From the NCBI RefSeq assembly GCF_003369915.1, contig NC_046674.1:25175657-25239656 (forward strand): 64,000 nucleotides of DNA, in the 5' to 3' direction. The position numbers were made by a program, and so were the translations under genes. Below, one piece after another: positions 24,290-35,726 of the stretch; within the stretch, counting starts at the first letter, position 1; every line of letters starts with the position of its first letter. Below the pieces are notes generated by a model. The model was not told the DNA's origin. It was given only the letters and a program-made list of their open reading frames with translations, and made no database searches. This DNA is from Drosophila miranda. Taxonomy: Eukaryota > Arthropoda > Insecta > Diptera > Drosophilidae.

Positions 24290-25512
24290 ACCATTACATA
24301 CCGATACACCGTAAATATACCGTCGGTTCAATTTTTACCTCAAAAATACCGAAAACGAGGGGGAACGTTGTGAGTTGCTGCGGACACCGCAACTCTACAG
24401 TTATACCCGATACTAAGTCAGTATGGCTCTCCTCCGGCAGACGCTGCTAATATTAAACGACACGACAAGGAGTGCGTGCGAGAGAGACAAAAAATCAGTC
24501 TGAGCGTGACGTCGGGCGCTGCGTAGCCAGTGCAAATTGATTTGTTCCTTTTGGCTATAATCTGGTCTGATCTGGTCCAGATTCAGCAATCTGATAGATA
24601 TGGTCGTTATCTATGATTCTGCGTTTTTAGTTTTCTCGAATGTGCAATATTGTGGATGCAACAGATTTTCGTCCTTTGTGGGGGCGGAAAAGGGTGGGGC
24701 GAAATTCTGAGATATACGTTTTATAGTGAGATCTAACAGAAGTACGGATACCAAATTTGGTTACTCTAGCCTTAATAGTCTCTGAGATTTGTGGATGCCC
24801 CAGATTTTCGTCCTTTGCGGGGGCGGAAGGGGGTGTGGCGAAATTTGGACACGAAACGGTAAAGGTCCGATATCACAGGAGTGTGGATACCAAATTTGGT
24901 TGCTCTGGATCTTATAGGTTCTGAGATCCTTGAACTCATATTTTGCAATTGGCAAAACCGACCATGAAACCTGTGTGTTAGAGAGAGACAGAGCGAGAAA
25001 GAATGAAATTGTTTTCTTGATTCTGGCTATAATAATTATACGATCTAATTGAGATTTTACACTCTAGAACATATAGTCATCCTCTACGATTCTGCGTTTT
25101 TGGTTTTATCGTATCTTTAAAAATGTGGATGCCACAGATTTTCGTCCTTTGTGGGGGCGGAAGTGGGCGGGGCGAAGTTTTGAAATATTTTTGTAGCAGT
25201 GACATATCACAGAAGTCTGGATCCAAAACATCGTAGCTCTAGATCTTATAGTCTTTGAGCACTAGGCGCTGAAGGGGACGGACAGACGGACGGACGGACG
25301 GACGGACAGACGGACAGACGGACAGACGGACGGACGGACGGACGGACGGACGGACAGACGGACAGACAGACAGGGCTCAATCGACTCGGCTATTGATGCT
25401 GATCAAGAATATATATACTTTATGGGGTCGGAAACGATTCCTTCTGGACGTTACACACATCCACTTTTACCACAAATCTAATATACCCCAATACTCATTT
25501 TGAGTATCGGGT
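24290..25512 (+). mobile_element. DINE-1/mini-me element, copy B, with internal tandem units
   Basis: It begins with GTTATACCCGATACTAAGTC-type sequence (near 24401) typical of DINE-1. It then contains three diverged units of about 150-250 bases, each with a CAGATTTTCGTCCTTTG motif (near 24662, 24801 and 25136) followed by a GGGGGCGGAA block. A long GACG/GACA microsatellite follows, then the mini-me core CTCGGCTATTGATGCTGATC near 25385 and a terminal palindrome ATACTCATTTTGAGTAT at 25491-25507. Non-autonomous; no ORF. Identification is from remembered family features. Confidence 0.8.
25277..25372. repeat. GACG/GACA tetranucleotide microsatellite of mini-me
   Basis: About 24 tandem tetranucleotides alternating between GACG and GACA, equal to GTCY on the other strand. 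This is the microsatellite type known to expand inside mini-me elements. Confidence 0.95.
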
Positions 25513-25552
25513 ATAATTATTCAAAATACCGTAAACGGTCGCCCAGATTGCA

Positions 25553-25624
25553 GGTATATTTTTTTTTTAGGTATATTTCGATTCAAATCTTATCGATAGT
25601 TCCGCGGTCTGCGCGGTCACACTG
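25553..25624 (+). promoter_or_regulatory. TATA-less core promoter of the DCAF13 gene
   Basis: In order toward the gene: two GGTATATTT elements (Ohler motif 6 type, about 25553-25579), a DRE with TATCGATA at 25591-25598, and a perfect Ohler motif 1 match CGGTCACACTG at 25614-25624. The ATG lies 76 bases further on. This combination marks constitutively expressed, TATA-less Drosophila genes bound by DREF and M1BP. The same set in the same order sits at the OTUD6B gene. Confidence 0.8.
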
Positions 25625-25699
25625 TTCACTTGCGCACATGTTTGTTTTCCTTTGCATTATTTTTCTTTTACGCCGTAATTAACGTAAATAAATGCTATC

Positions 25700-27157
25700 A
25701 TGAAGGTTAAAATGATAAGTCGCAACCCGGACAACTATGTCCGGGAAACCAAGCTGCAGCAACACAAAAGTGAGTCCACAGTAGTGCCCTAGCCAGCATC
25801 ATTTATATGTTGCTCTAAAAATTGTAGTGCCCCGCAACTATGATCCATCGCTGCATCCACTGGAGGGCCCCAGGGAATATGTGCGTGCGCTGAATGCCAC
25901 CAAACTGGATCGCGTATTTGCCAAACCTTTTGTCTGCAATTTGAGTGGACATCGCGACGGCGTTTCCTGCTTTGGCAAGCATCCCAAGCTGCTCTCCGCG
26001 CTAGCCACCGGAGCCTACGACGGCGAGGTGCGTATCTGGGACCTGGCGAATCGCGTGAGTGCCCGGAGCTTTGTGGCCCACAATGGATTTGTGCGGGGAA
26101 TCGCGTATGCGAAGGATGGAGAACGTATCTTCACCGTCGGCGATGACAAAACCATTAAGGTTTGGAACTCACAGGCACCGGAGGTGGGCGAGGAGGAGGA
26201 GCCGGTAAACACAATACTGAGTCGATATGGCCTGCATGGCATTTCGCACAACCGCAAAGACAACAGCTTTGCCACGTGTGGCGAGGTTTGCGCCATTTGG
26301 GATGAGCAGCACAATGATCCTCTGAAGACGCTTAAATGGGGAGTGGACACCCTGCACACGATTTCGTACAATCCCGTGGAGACCAATGTGCTGGCCTGCT
26401 GTGCCAGCGATCGTAGCATCATACTATACGATCAACGTGAGGCTCAACCGCTGCGCAAGGTGGTGTTAACCATGAAGAGCAACAAGCTGGCCTGGAATCC
26501 CATGGAGGCGTTCAACTTTACAGTGGCCAACGAAGACTGCAAGTAGGTGAAGGGAGGGACATTTGGGAGTCGTATAGGACGTTAATAACTATTTTCCTTT
26601 GCAGTCTCTATACCTTTGACACACGTAAACTTCAAACTCCTCTAAAGGTGCACTTCGATCACGTTTCTGCCGTAACCGATGTGGACTATGCACCCACAGG
26701 GAAGGAATTCGTCTCGGCTAGCTATGACAAGACCATACGCATCTATCATGCCCATCAGAGTCATTCCCGTGACATTTACCATACCAAGCGCATGCAACAT
26801 GTGGTCTGTTGTGCCTGGTCTTTGGATAATCGATATATTTTCTCTGGCTCCGACGAAATGAACGTGCGCATGTGGAAATCGAACGCGTCGGAGAAGCTGG
26901 GAATCATTCGCCCAAGAGAACGTACCAATTTCAACTATCAGGAGGCCCTCAAGGAGAAGTACGCTGCACATCCGCAAATCAAACGCATCGCACGTCATCG
27001 TCAAGTGCCGCGCCATGTTCTCAATGCCCAGAGAAAGATGCGTGCGGGCAAAGAGAAGGACCAAGTAAAGGAGGCCAATGTGCGAAAGCACTCCAAGCCC
27101 GGCAAAGTACCCTACGTCAGCGAGAAGAAAAAGCATGTACTGAAGGAAGAAGTCTAA
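25700..27157 (+). CDS. DCAF13/Sof1 homologue, WD40 ribosome-biogenesis factor
   Basis: Three exons, 25700-25769, 25828-26542 and 26605-27157, with GT-AG introns give 445 residues, the length of human DCAF13. It starts MKVKMISRNPDNYVRETKLQ, the conserved SSU-processome N-terminus. WD repeats follow (GAYDGEVRIWDL, GDDKTIKVWN, ASYDKTIRIYHA, GSDEMNVRMWK). The conserved basic C-terminal Sof1 domain then runs from about residue 365 (ERTNFNYQEALKEKY to LNAQRKMRAGKEK). Family role: U3 snoRNP-associated factor for 18S rRNA maturation in the nucleolus, also described as a CUL4-DDB1 substrate receptor in mammals. The short first exon with the start codon was placed by the splice that restores an in-frame ATG CCC CGC. 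I recall the D. melanogaster orthologue as CG7275. Confidence 0.95.
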
Positions 27158-27504
27158 ATACGTTTACAAACCAAGTAGTCAAATAAGTAAAACAGAAACA
27201 CACGTAGGACCATACCATACCATACCATTGATAATGAAAAGAAAGTAACGAAGAACGAAATGTGTTTTGGAAACGATAAGCCCGAGCGGGCGATAACGAT
27301 AACAGCTGGGGAAACGTGGCGAAATCTGGAACATTTTTGTTTATAAAAGGTGGACAGCCCCGCCAGTTGGAGCTCATTGTTACGGTGCCAGTCGGTCGTT
27401 AGGTTTTTGTTTTCGTTGTTGATTTGTTTATACTCGAAGAGACTCTCCCCTTTCGGCTCGCACGCAAAACTCGTTTACGTTTGACACATAAAATCCAATT
27501 AAAC

Positions 27505-29512
27505 ATGGAAGCACTGGGCGATCTTTTGGCACCCCACAGCGAGCTCATTGCCAAGGTGGCCGGCACAATTACTACCCTGCAATTTCTGTCCGGTATAGCG
27601 CTGCTCAACGACATCCGTAAGAAGGGCAGCAGCGATGTTTATCCAGTCGGACCGTTTCTAGGCGGCGTGGTCCTGTAAGTACGTGCCCCTGCACTGTACA
27701 CACTGTCATCAAAGAGTGCATCTGTGTGGGCATTGATTAAATTTTTGAATTGTCGCCATGACACCGCAGAATCGGTTAGCTCAAGGACGCACCTAAAATC
27801 GTTTTACGTTCTATTCAATGATACAGAAATTGGCGATTACATCACGCCCAAATGAAAGCAGAAAGCTGCTCCGATCATCTCAGTCACTCAACCATTACAA
27901 TTTCAAATAATTTCTTTTGACCTTGTCATACAAGAATCTGTCGTTTCTTATCGATGGCAAGCCCCAGCCAACACGTAGCTCTTATCTAAATGTTTATTTG
28001 TAAAGTTCTAACTTAGTATTCCGATCTGCCAGTCTGCTCAATGAAGGATAGTCGGACGTCGCTAATCGCTCATAAGACAAGCCCCGATAAGCGGCTCGCC
28101 CACTCCACGTGCTCGGAATGAGAAATCAGAGTGGGTCTCTCTCTCTCTCTGTGCTCAGTGGGGGTGGCAGGTAGCCGCACACCGTATACTGTGTGCAGTG
28201 TAAAGACGCCCGAACATGCAACAGTTGGGTGCCCTGCTGCAAGGTGTAGCTAGCAAGGTCAATGTTACCTTGTGGGCCTGTGTCGTTATATATCACCATA
28301 ATCGAAATTATTTCACCACAATGGAGGTTTCTACTGATAAAATGGTAGCTGACACTGCAGATATTTTTGTAGCCGACTTTTAATGTTATCAATAGAGCCC
28401 GATAAATTAGCATGATTTGTAATTAAACAAAATTCCACAGCTGGTCTACTGCAAAACCCGTTTGACCAGAATATTTACCACAGTAGAATGCATTCTAAGA
28501 GATGGAAATCTCCGGCTAGTTGTACGTATACATATACGGACCAAAATCACATAATTTAGCAACACACAAAACAGGTTTTTTTTGCACTATGAGCATAAAT
28601 AGGAAAATCTTCAGCAGAGGACTGAAGCCAATTATATTTCTCAGAAGCTCGCATACTACTATTCATTCATTCACTAAACAACAATAAGGCGATCCTCTCT
28701 AAACCTTTTTGGGATCTGTTCCCCGTTCTGTCGAATGCAACTAACTTTAAATTTTAAGATTCTGGATATACATATATGTATGTATGTATGTATGTGCATA
28801 TGTAGTAGGTGTACTCGAATTTTTGTTAATTAATTAATCGAGTATACAATTTAAATTGGCTTCATGGGAAGATCGAAACTTGGCTACACTTCTATTCATA
28901 AAAACCATTTCTCCCATTCCAGAACGGTTCTCAGCTTGAAGCTGGCCAATATTATGAATGATGCTGCCATGATAAACACTAATTTAATTGGATTGGTGAT
29001 TAACTTTGTGTTTCTTGGCGGCTTCTACTACTATGCCTCCAGTGGTAGCAGGGGAAACATCTGGAAGCAGATTGGTTACGCTTCCCTATTCCTGTTGGCG
29101 TGCACTGCATATGCAAACTTTGAGGATCCCAAGAAGATTGAGTTCCGTCTGGGAATGCTCATCACGGGAATCCTTGTGTGGCTGGTGGGCTCACCCCTCC
29201 TGCACCTTCCTAAAATCATTGCGAAGAAGAGCACCGAGGGCATGCCCTTTCCAATTATATTGGCTGGTAACCTGGTAGCCACTTCCTGGATGCTGTACGC
29301 CATCTCCATAAAGAATACTGTGATGGTGGTAAGTTGGGAGGGCAGCAGCTTTTATAAGAATCATCCATTTGATGTCCGATTTTTACATTTAGCTCCAAAA
29401 CTTGTTGCTTCTGATCTTGGGTGGAATTCAGCTGTCGATGTTTGCCATTTACCCGAATAAGCCAGCTGCCAAGAAGCCGGCGGCCAAGAAGGACAGTAAG
29501 AAGGAGAAATAA
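27505..29512 (+). CDS. SWEET-family sugar transporter
   Basis: Exons 27505-27674, 28923-29328 and 29393-29512 join in frame to 231 residues; intron 1 is about 1.25 kb. Seven hydrophobic helices are expected and visible in the MtN3/SWEET pattern, with two triple-helix repeats separated by a linker helix. Landmarks are GTITTLQFLSGI and DVYPVGPFLGGVVL in helix 1-2, NLIGLVINFVFLGGFYYYAS, and the second-repeat block GMPFPIILAGNLVATSWMLY. The tail KPAAKKPAAKKDSKKEK is cytosolic and lysine-rich. Family role: bidirectional sugar uniport across plasma or Golgi membranes. D. melanogaster has the slv gene and a second member that I recall as CG7272 close to CG7275; position suggests the latter. Some residues around the exon 1-2 junction depend on the chosen acceptor. 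Confidence 0.92.
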
Positions 29513-29887
29513 TTGTGTGAGCGGACTAATAATGGATTAATTAACCAAATAATATTTAGCTAGGAATGAGAAGTAATCAAATTGCATATTGCTTGAATTT
29601 ACACTAAATCGCCAAAACAAAATCAAAACCAATTGAAATTTGTCCTATACAAATTATTTTTTTACATACATACATATATGCGATATTTTCCTAAAATAAA
29701 TCATTCTAAGAGTGAAAGTTGAGGGGAGACAAATAAAAATCCTCAGCTATCTAATGAACAATTGTTACTATTATTGTACATAGCTACTAAGTACTTGCAA
29801 ATTTTTGACAATAATTCAAATCTTCCAATGCGTATTTATAAATAAAAATAGTTAAACTGTTACAAATTCAATAGATTTCTGGCTCCT

Positions 29888-30847
29888 TTATGGCTCGGCT
29901 TCCACTGGCACTGTGGAGTTATAATGGGCACCCAACTGGTAGATATGACGATGGTAGCACAGTACCAGGGGAGCACCGCCAAATTCCTCCTGCCCTAGCA
30001 GTGTAGGAGCTCCCTCGGCTTGGATGACTTCAATGGGAACTTTCAGCAGCGAGGAGATTGCCTTCAGTTCGATGTGACCACCCCATGCGTGGTTCTCCTC
30101 TATGTCTTTGCAGTATTGCTCGAACTGCTCGTCATTTAACAGTTCTCCAGTCTCCGGATGGGCCATATAGCATAAGAAAGCGTCCTTTTGGGCACGCACA
30201 TAATTGGCTGTCTCCTTGCGCAGCTCTTCCACGCTGTGGCCGGGCAGAGCATTGGCAATTAACTGATGGCGCACAGCATGGTACAAGCAGTCTCCATCGG
30301 AGGCTATGGAGTGCAAGGCCAGCTGGCGACTGGCCAACTTGTCTGTGATCTGCTGAAGTTCGATCCATTTGAGCGATGGGCCATCGTTGGCTGCATTCTG
30401 GAGCTCCTCGCGAATTTCCGCCTCGCGTTCGCGGGCCTCCCGTGACTTCTTGTCGCGCCGCCTTTGGGCCTTAGACACACGCTGCTGCGTGCCAGGTTCC
30501 TGCGACTGTTTCTTTTCGTCGTCCTCGCTTTTGGCTGGTTCGCTTCCAGCGGGCGGTGCCTCTGCAACGGGTTGATTCTTGGGCAGCTCAGACACGTCTT
30601 TGCTTTCGTCTGCCTGAAGTTCGATCTTTTGACGCTGCTCCAGCTCACTCTCCAGGCGTGACATCTCCTCTAGGAACTCCTTGCGCTTGGTTTTATTGTT
30701 CTTGGGCGCATTCTTCTTCATGGCCTGCAACTTGGCCTGAAGTTCTTTGCGCTCGCGGCGATGGCGAGAGGCAACATCCTCCAGATTGACCTCTTTTACC
30801 TTTGATTCCAGCTCAAATATAACCCCGCCATCACTTGCCATCTTCAA
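29888..30847 (-). CDS. OTU-domain deubiquitinase, OTUD6 type
   Basis: A single uninterrupted ORF of 319 residues; the second ATG two codons on (30841) is an equally possible start. Residues 10-150 form a charged coiled coil (RRERKELQAKLQAMKK, RRRDKKSREARERE). An OTU domain follows from about residue 175, with the catalytic aspartate-cysteine block IASDGDCLYHAVRHQL and the catalytic histidine near YHRHIYQLGAHYN. This order matches OTUD6B/OTUD6A (about 290-320 residues), cysteine proteases that remove ubiquitin and affect translation initiation and proliferation. The orthologue is, I believe, CG7857. It is convergent with the SWEET gene (376 bases between stop codons) and has a TATA-less promoter just upstream. 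Confidence 0.93.
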   Translation of the reverse strand: MKMASDGGVIFELESKVKEVNLEDVASRHRRERKELQAKLQAMKKNAPKNNKTKRKEFLEEMSRLESELEQRQKIELQADESKDVSELPKNQPVAEAPPAGSEPAKSEDDEKKQSQEPGTQQRVSKAQRRRDKKSREAREREAEIREELQNAANDGPSLKWIELQQITDKLASRQLALHSIASDGDCLYHAVRHQLIANALPGHSVEELRKETANYVRAQKDAFLCYMAHPETGELLNDEQFEQYCKDIEENHAWGGHIELKAISSLLKVPIEVIQAEGAPTLLGQEEFGGAPLVLCYHRHIYQLGAHYNSTVPVEAEP

Positions 30848-30890
30848 AACCTTAATTTAATTTTAATAAAAATAACTATGTTGTCGGTAT

Positions 30891-30990
30891 CAATGTGACC
30901 GCGGTATTATCGATAAAATATACCGTCCGTCCCTCAGAAATATACCAAAATATACCGTCTCATTTAAAAAATATACCGTAAATATACTGA
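30891..30990 (-). promoter_or_regulatory. TATA-less core promoter of the OTUD6-type gene
   Basis: Read on the minus strand toward the gene: an array of GGTATATTT elements (about 30985-30918), a DRE TATCGATA at 30915-30908, and motif 1 CGGTCACATTG at 30901-30891, 44 bases before the first ATG. Element order and orientation equal those of the DCAF13 promoter. The GGTATATTT array is nearly identical over about 65 bases to the one upstream of gdl. Confidence 0.8.
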
Positions 30991-31480
30991 CGAATTTTTA
31001 TATTTCGTGAAATATTACTAGCTAATCACATAATTTTATCCAATTAATGAATCTATTTTCCACTTGACTGGCTTATTTTAAATACTTGACTTTGATTGTT
31101 TTTGCCTCAATTTTGGTTCCTCAACAACAATATAGCGTCTCGAATGATCAAAAACAGAACTCAGCCTACTTAAGCCCCCTCTATTTAAATAGTTCAACTA
31201 CTTGAGGTAAATGGCGGAAAATATAAACGATTGTAAATTCTTCTTGTAGATTCATGCCATCTTTCCTCTGAACTTAAAAACAAACCACGATATCTTTCAC
31301 CTGAACTGCTCTGACATTATTAAATGTTCATTATTTTCGGTGGAAAATTGAAATACCCCCTTGGTTTATAATAATCGTTCTCCGTCAAAGATTGGAAACC
31401 ATAGTGATCAATTTTGATGTCGAATATTATTAGCTAGATAGAAAATTTAGCCATGCCCACATAACATAACAGCCCACATC
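30925..31480 (-). repeat. Dispersed AT-rich repeat, copy R1
   Basis: Shares with R2 (36.9-38.1 kb) and R3 (43.8-44.4 kb) segments such as GACTGGCTTATTTTAAATAC (31064-31083), ACATAATTTTATCCAATTAATGA-like sequence and AATTTAGCCATGCCCACATA (31446-31465). Oriented so that its GGTATATTT-rich end faces the OTUD6-type gene. Non-coding; family not identified. Diverged copies suggest an old element. Confidence 0.65.
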
Positions 31481-32455
31481 ATTACATATATCTAGCATTT
31501 TTCTAAGCAATGGAAAATATTGCCACAACCATGTTCGATTTTATCGGTAATTGAAATATAAACAATAAAACCGCAATAAATGTGGTTTTGCCGGTTTTAA
31601 GACGTGCCTAATTTGTATCTTATATGTTTTTGGTCTAAGCTCTTTTCGGTATGTTTTTTTTTAATCTAGCGTGTATTGTCTCCGAAACCTGGCAGCACTG
31701 GTAGCAGTGCTCATCAAAGCTCGGGCTGGTGTAACTGTTTTGTAAGTGTGCCAAAATACCAGAACATTATTTTTAAATTTCATTATTACCTGTTATAATT
31801 CAAACTAGAACATTCTGGTGCAATATTACTACGCTATTCCATTTAAAACAAGTTATACATATGTTGTTTTTAGCATTCTTTTATTTTGTTTGTGCTAAAA
31901 AAAATGTAGGGTAGGGGACTGTATGCTCTTGGTTAGTGTTTCTAGTGAACTGGAATTGGATCAACCAATTCTAGATTAACAAATGGCTTAATCTAAACTA
32001 GAGTCGAAAAAAAATATCCAAATTCATTCATATATACAGACTAATCTATAGGGAGGAAGTGACATATGTGAAATAATTCGAAATAACTTTAAAAATTTGA
32101 AAACTTGTCTATCTGTCAGTTGTAATAATTTTCATAAATGATGCCTAAAACTGTCAAGCGTTAACTACACAACTTAAAAATCTATTGCACAAAAAGATGT
32201 GCAAAATGTATATGTACATTGGCCAACAGCGACAACTAGTTATTTACTTAACATGCTAAGAAAGGAGAGCACTAAAACTTAGACGACATATATTATAATA
32301 GTTATGAACCGAAACTATTTTACTTAACTACTAATCGCACAACTCGCTCGCTTATATCTAACGTGATTTTCCTAGTAGAAAGTATAAAAGGAAGCACTGG
32401 CGAACTATGAATTAGTATCTCAGCAAGCCCTACATAATCTGCTCGGCGCTGCTAA
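31481..32455. other. 3' flank of the MCRIP-like gene, AT-rich
   Basis: No ORF or family similarity seen. Part is presumably 3' UTR of the minus-strand MCRIP-like gene; candidate poly(A) signals (TTTATT on the plus strand) occur near 31878. Otherwise unremarkable AT-rich sequence. Confidence 0.45.
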
Positions 32456-34026
32456 TTAGAGGCTCTTGGTAATGTTTTGGAACAAGCGACGACCCCACCA
32501 TGATTCCAGATCGAAGGGCTTGAAGTCTTGCAACGCTGGGCTAGGAGGCTCCACCCAAACCGCCGCCGATGCGGAGGTGGGAAATGGTTTATTGGCGATG
32601 ATGCATTCCACAGGATTAGTGGCATTGTTGTTGTTAGCATCTGCCACTGGTTTCTCGCAGGGCTTCGCCGATGTACTCGAATCATAGGGATTTGGTGCCA
32701 CTAACATGTTCCATGCTATAACGAAAAATTGTTTATTAAAATATAGCTTAGTTTCGGGATGTGCTTATACATATATAAATGTGTATCGTTTGTTCGGCTT
32801 ACAGTCATTTATATAGCGTATGATCTCCTCATGCTGCGGTGTTATCACCTCATCCTCGATCAGCTTGGTGGGTGTTATCCGTTTTGAGGCACTCTGTTGA
32901 AAGAATGGGCGCGGGATGCTGTTTTCCCAAAGTCATTACATTTCAATTACAATTTTACGAAATATTTAATATTTATGACGCCGCACTTATGCAAACCGTA
33001 CTGCGCCCCGTGAACATGTGGTCTACAAAAATAAATCACTCGAGGAAAGTGGGGGAAAACGACAGCGTGGTACTCTGCTCTAGGAACCTTGACGTACGAA
33101 TATTGTTTGATACATTAAAGCAATAAATCAAATTGTACAAAATAAATTGGTACAAATTAAGATACTATCATAGGCAGATGTGACTGGCATTTTATGCTGA
33201 TAACGAATAGTGATATGAAGAGATATCTCAATCGATTTTCCTCTACTCAGCACATTCCATTCGATTGGCAAGGATGCGTATTGTACAATAAGAAATCATG
33301 ATTTCCGCACAGCCGGCTTGCGCCCTACAAATGTCTGTTGCTGTGGCTTCCATTCATCTCGCTTAGAAGCGTGTGACGTAACGGGCGGAAAAGTCATTGC
33401 CTTTGGGGCAAGCCGATAACCGATGCTTGACCCACGTGTTGCCTCCTACTGTGAGCGCTCTGCTCCGTTTCTCAATTAGCATAGGAGTGCTAGCTAGGTC
33501 GCTCAGTCTCTTGTCTCTTGCGATAAAATGTCAAGATAAGACGAGGGTCCCTCGCTCCCTTTCCGACACATTTCCAACATGTGCAGGCACACGCATTGTT
33601 TGCATAAGCGTTTCGGCGTTTCAGCTGTGTTCTGTTCTCTGTTCTCTTACTTGTTGTGCTCCTCCGGGGGACTGTTCAGATCGAAGCTGCCGTTCTTCTT
33701 GCTGCTCTCCTTGATGCTCTCGAACTTTTCAAAGTTTTGGGCCAGACCTGGCAAGTAACGGAGAGAATGATGCAAATGTCAGTTTGCAGTTGAAATGCCG
33801 GCAAAACAATTTTCAAAAAAAAAACGACAGAGAGAGAGAGATGAGTGCGAGTGTGCTCTCCCGCTCAACGCATTGTTGTGACATAACAGTTCGGCAACAA
33901 TTCCATTCCGTGCCCGGTCTTTGGGTTTATTGTACTTTTTCACATTTATATACATTTAAATGCACTGTACTTACCACGTCGCGTTTTAGCAACAATTTTG
34001 CTGGGTCCCTTGTTGATTGTGTACAT
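32456..34026 (-). CDS. MCRIP1/FAM195 homologue
   Basis: Four exons, 34026-33975, 33747-33651, 32891-32803 and 32715-32456, join in frame to 165 residues. The third exon uses an AG one dinucleotide beyond a CAG, which is required by frame. The protein starts MYTINKGPSKIVAKTRRG. It contains the family core TPQHEEIIRYINDSWN (human MCRIP1: TPAHEENVRFIYEAWQ) and a C-terminal PALQDFKPFDLESWWGRR matching PSLKTFKPIDLSDLKRR. Between them is a fly-specific asparagine/alanine-rich insert. Family members are small, largely disordered proteins that bind the CtBP corepressor (released on ERK phosphorylation) and also associate with mRNA-granule proteins such as DDX6. No single conventional ORF covers the gene. 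The D. melanogaster name is not known to me. Confidence 0.85.
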
Positions 34027-35640
34027 GGTTGTGTTTGGTATTTAAATGTTTAATTTAACCCTCGCTGATTTTGTTGTTGTCCGCCTGGTGACTGCTGCCT
34101 GCTGCCTGAGAGGTGTTTTCTGGCAACGAATTCTCCTTTGCTATTTTCGTTACTGCGGTGTTTTCTCTGTTCCGTTTTGTGCCTTTCGACGTAGATTAGT
34201 ATTTAAGAAATTATATGATCAGAATTTTCCCGCAGTCGCTTGGTTGCCTCATCTTTTAAACAGTTACACAATACACATATGACTTTAGGGCACTTTATTA
34301 GGTTCTCGCGACGTCGGACCAAATCAATTGCTTTCATTTAATGGTTATTGGCTATTATTGTTCTGGATTCGTCTGTGGAAGGTATTTAAAAGCACCATTG
34401 GCGATTAATTGAAACCAGAATTGGAAACGGCTAACATATGCCATAACAGTGTGAAACATATGTTTGTTTCCATCGACATGTTCTGTTGTTAGCATGTTAA
34501 ATATGTATCGATATATATTTTTTGGTGATAATATATTTCAAGTTGAAAATAGTATGGATATTTTCACTTTGGCGCGCAGCTCTAGTTCTACATGCACATG
34601 CGCCATCTGTCGGTAGTTACATGAATGATTTATTTTTGGAAACATTTTTTTTTTCGTTTCGAAAAAAGGCCGCTCAGTTTCAGCTTCGTTGCTTTGATTT
34701 TAATGAAAACGATATATAAATTGAGACCCATAATACATTAGTATGATAAAAGGATCGAACAACAAAATGAAATTTTATTTAAAAATACTTATTTAGAGTC
34801 CAAAGACATTTTGGACTTTTCCTGGGCTTTTATTGTCGAAATGGTCGAAAAGGGATAACTCAAAAACATAAATTTAGCATTTTAAAGTTTAATATTTCCT
34901 AAGCTTAAATCTTAAGAGCTGCAAAACTTAAAGAAACGCTTGATAGCTGCCTGTAATGTTCTTATAAACAAGGTTCAAAATGTCAAATAAATTACCGACA
35001 AGTACCAAAAAAAAAGGGTACTCTTCGAGTAGAGGGTCTAAAAATACACCAAAAATATCATCCATTAGCCTTCAGAAATGTTAAGTTTACAAGATATTTG
35101 TTGCAATGTGAATAATTATTTTACAAATATATATATTTCGACCAAGTTCTACAATACACATTATTTATATTTTTAATTTTGTAAAACATATTTTAGATGT
35201 AAAATGAAAATTTTTAATATTTTTGGGTAGCAAAATTGGCAATAAAACGTTCTTTAGCAGTACAAAAAAATTAACATGTTTCATTTCACAAATATGCACA
35301 GGAATCAAAGTTAAACTTTTAAAGCTTCTAAGCATTGCATCAATATTTACCTAAGCAGACTACATTTTAAAAAGCATTTTAGTTCATGAAGATACATATA
35401 TTTGTTCGTTCAGCAGTTATCAATTTAGCAAGCTGAAATGGTCGATGTCCTACTGTGCGTTGACGCAAAAATATCATCGTTAAAATTATTCGAATTTTAA
35501 CAGCCTGGCTTTTTCCCCTCGACGTACAATTTAAAATAAAAACGTATTATTACAGGATGCTTATTTGAGCGTTCTTAGAGATGTATTTTAATGTGACTTG
35601 GAAACACTATATATTTAAAACCAATCGACTAGCTTTTACA
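34027..35640. other. Intergenic, AT-rich
   Basis: Includes leader or upstream DNA of the MCRIP-like gene. A TATCGATATATATTT block lies near 34506-34520 and a CTCF-like GCGCCATCT near 34600. No coding or mobile sequence recognised. Confidence 0.5.
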
Positions 35641-35726
35641 CTGGAGCTGTGTCCATCCGTCTCTACGTCTTGCCGGAGACCCACAAAAAACAGCTCATCC
35701 AAATATACAAATTTGACGGGTAATAT

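Noticed and set aside
27117-27377. 86-codon minus-strand ORF between DCAF13 and SWEET genes
   Set aside because: Overlaps the DCAF13 3' end and the SWEET leader on the opposite strand; composition not gene-like.
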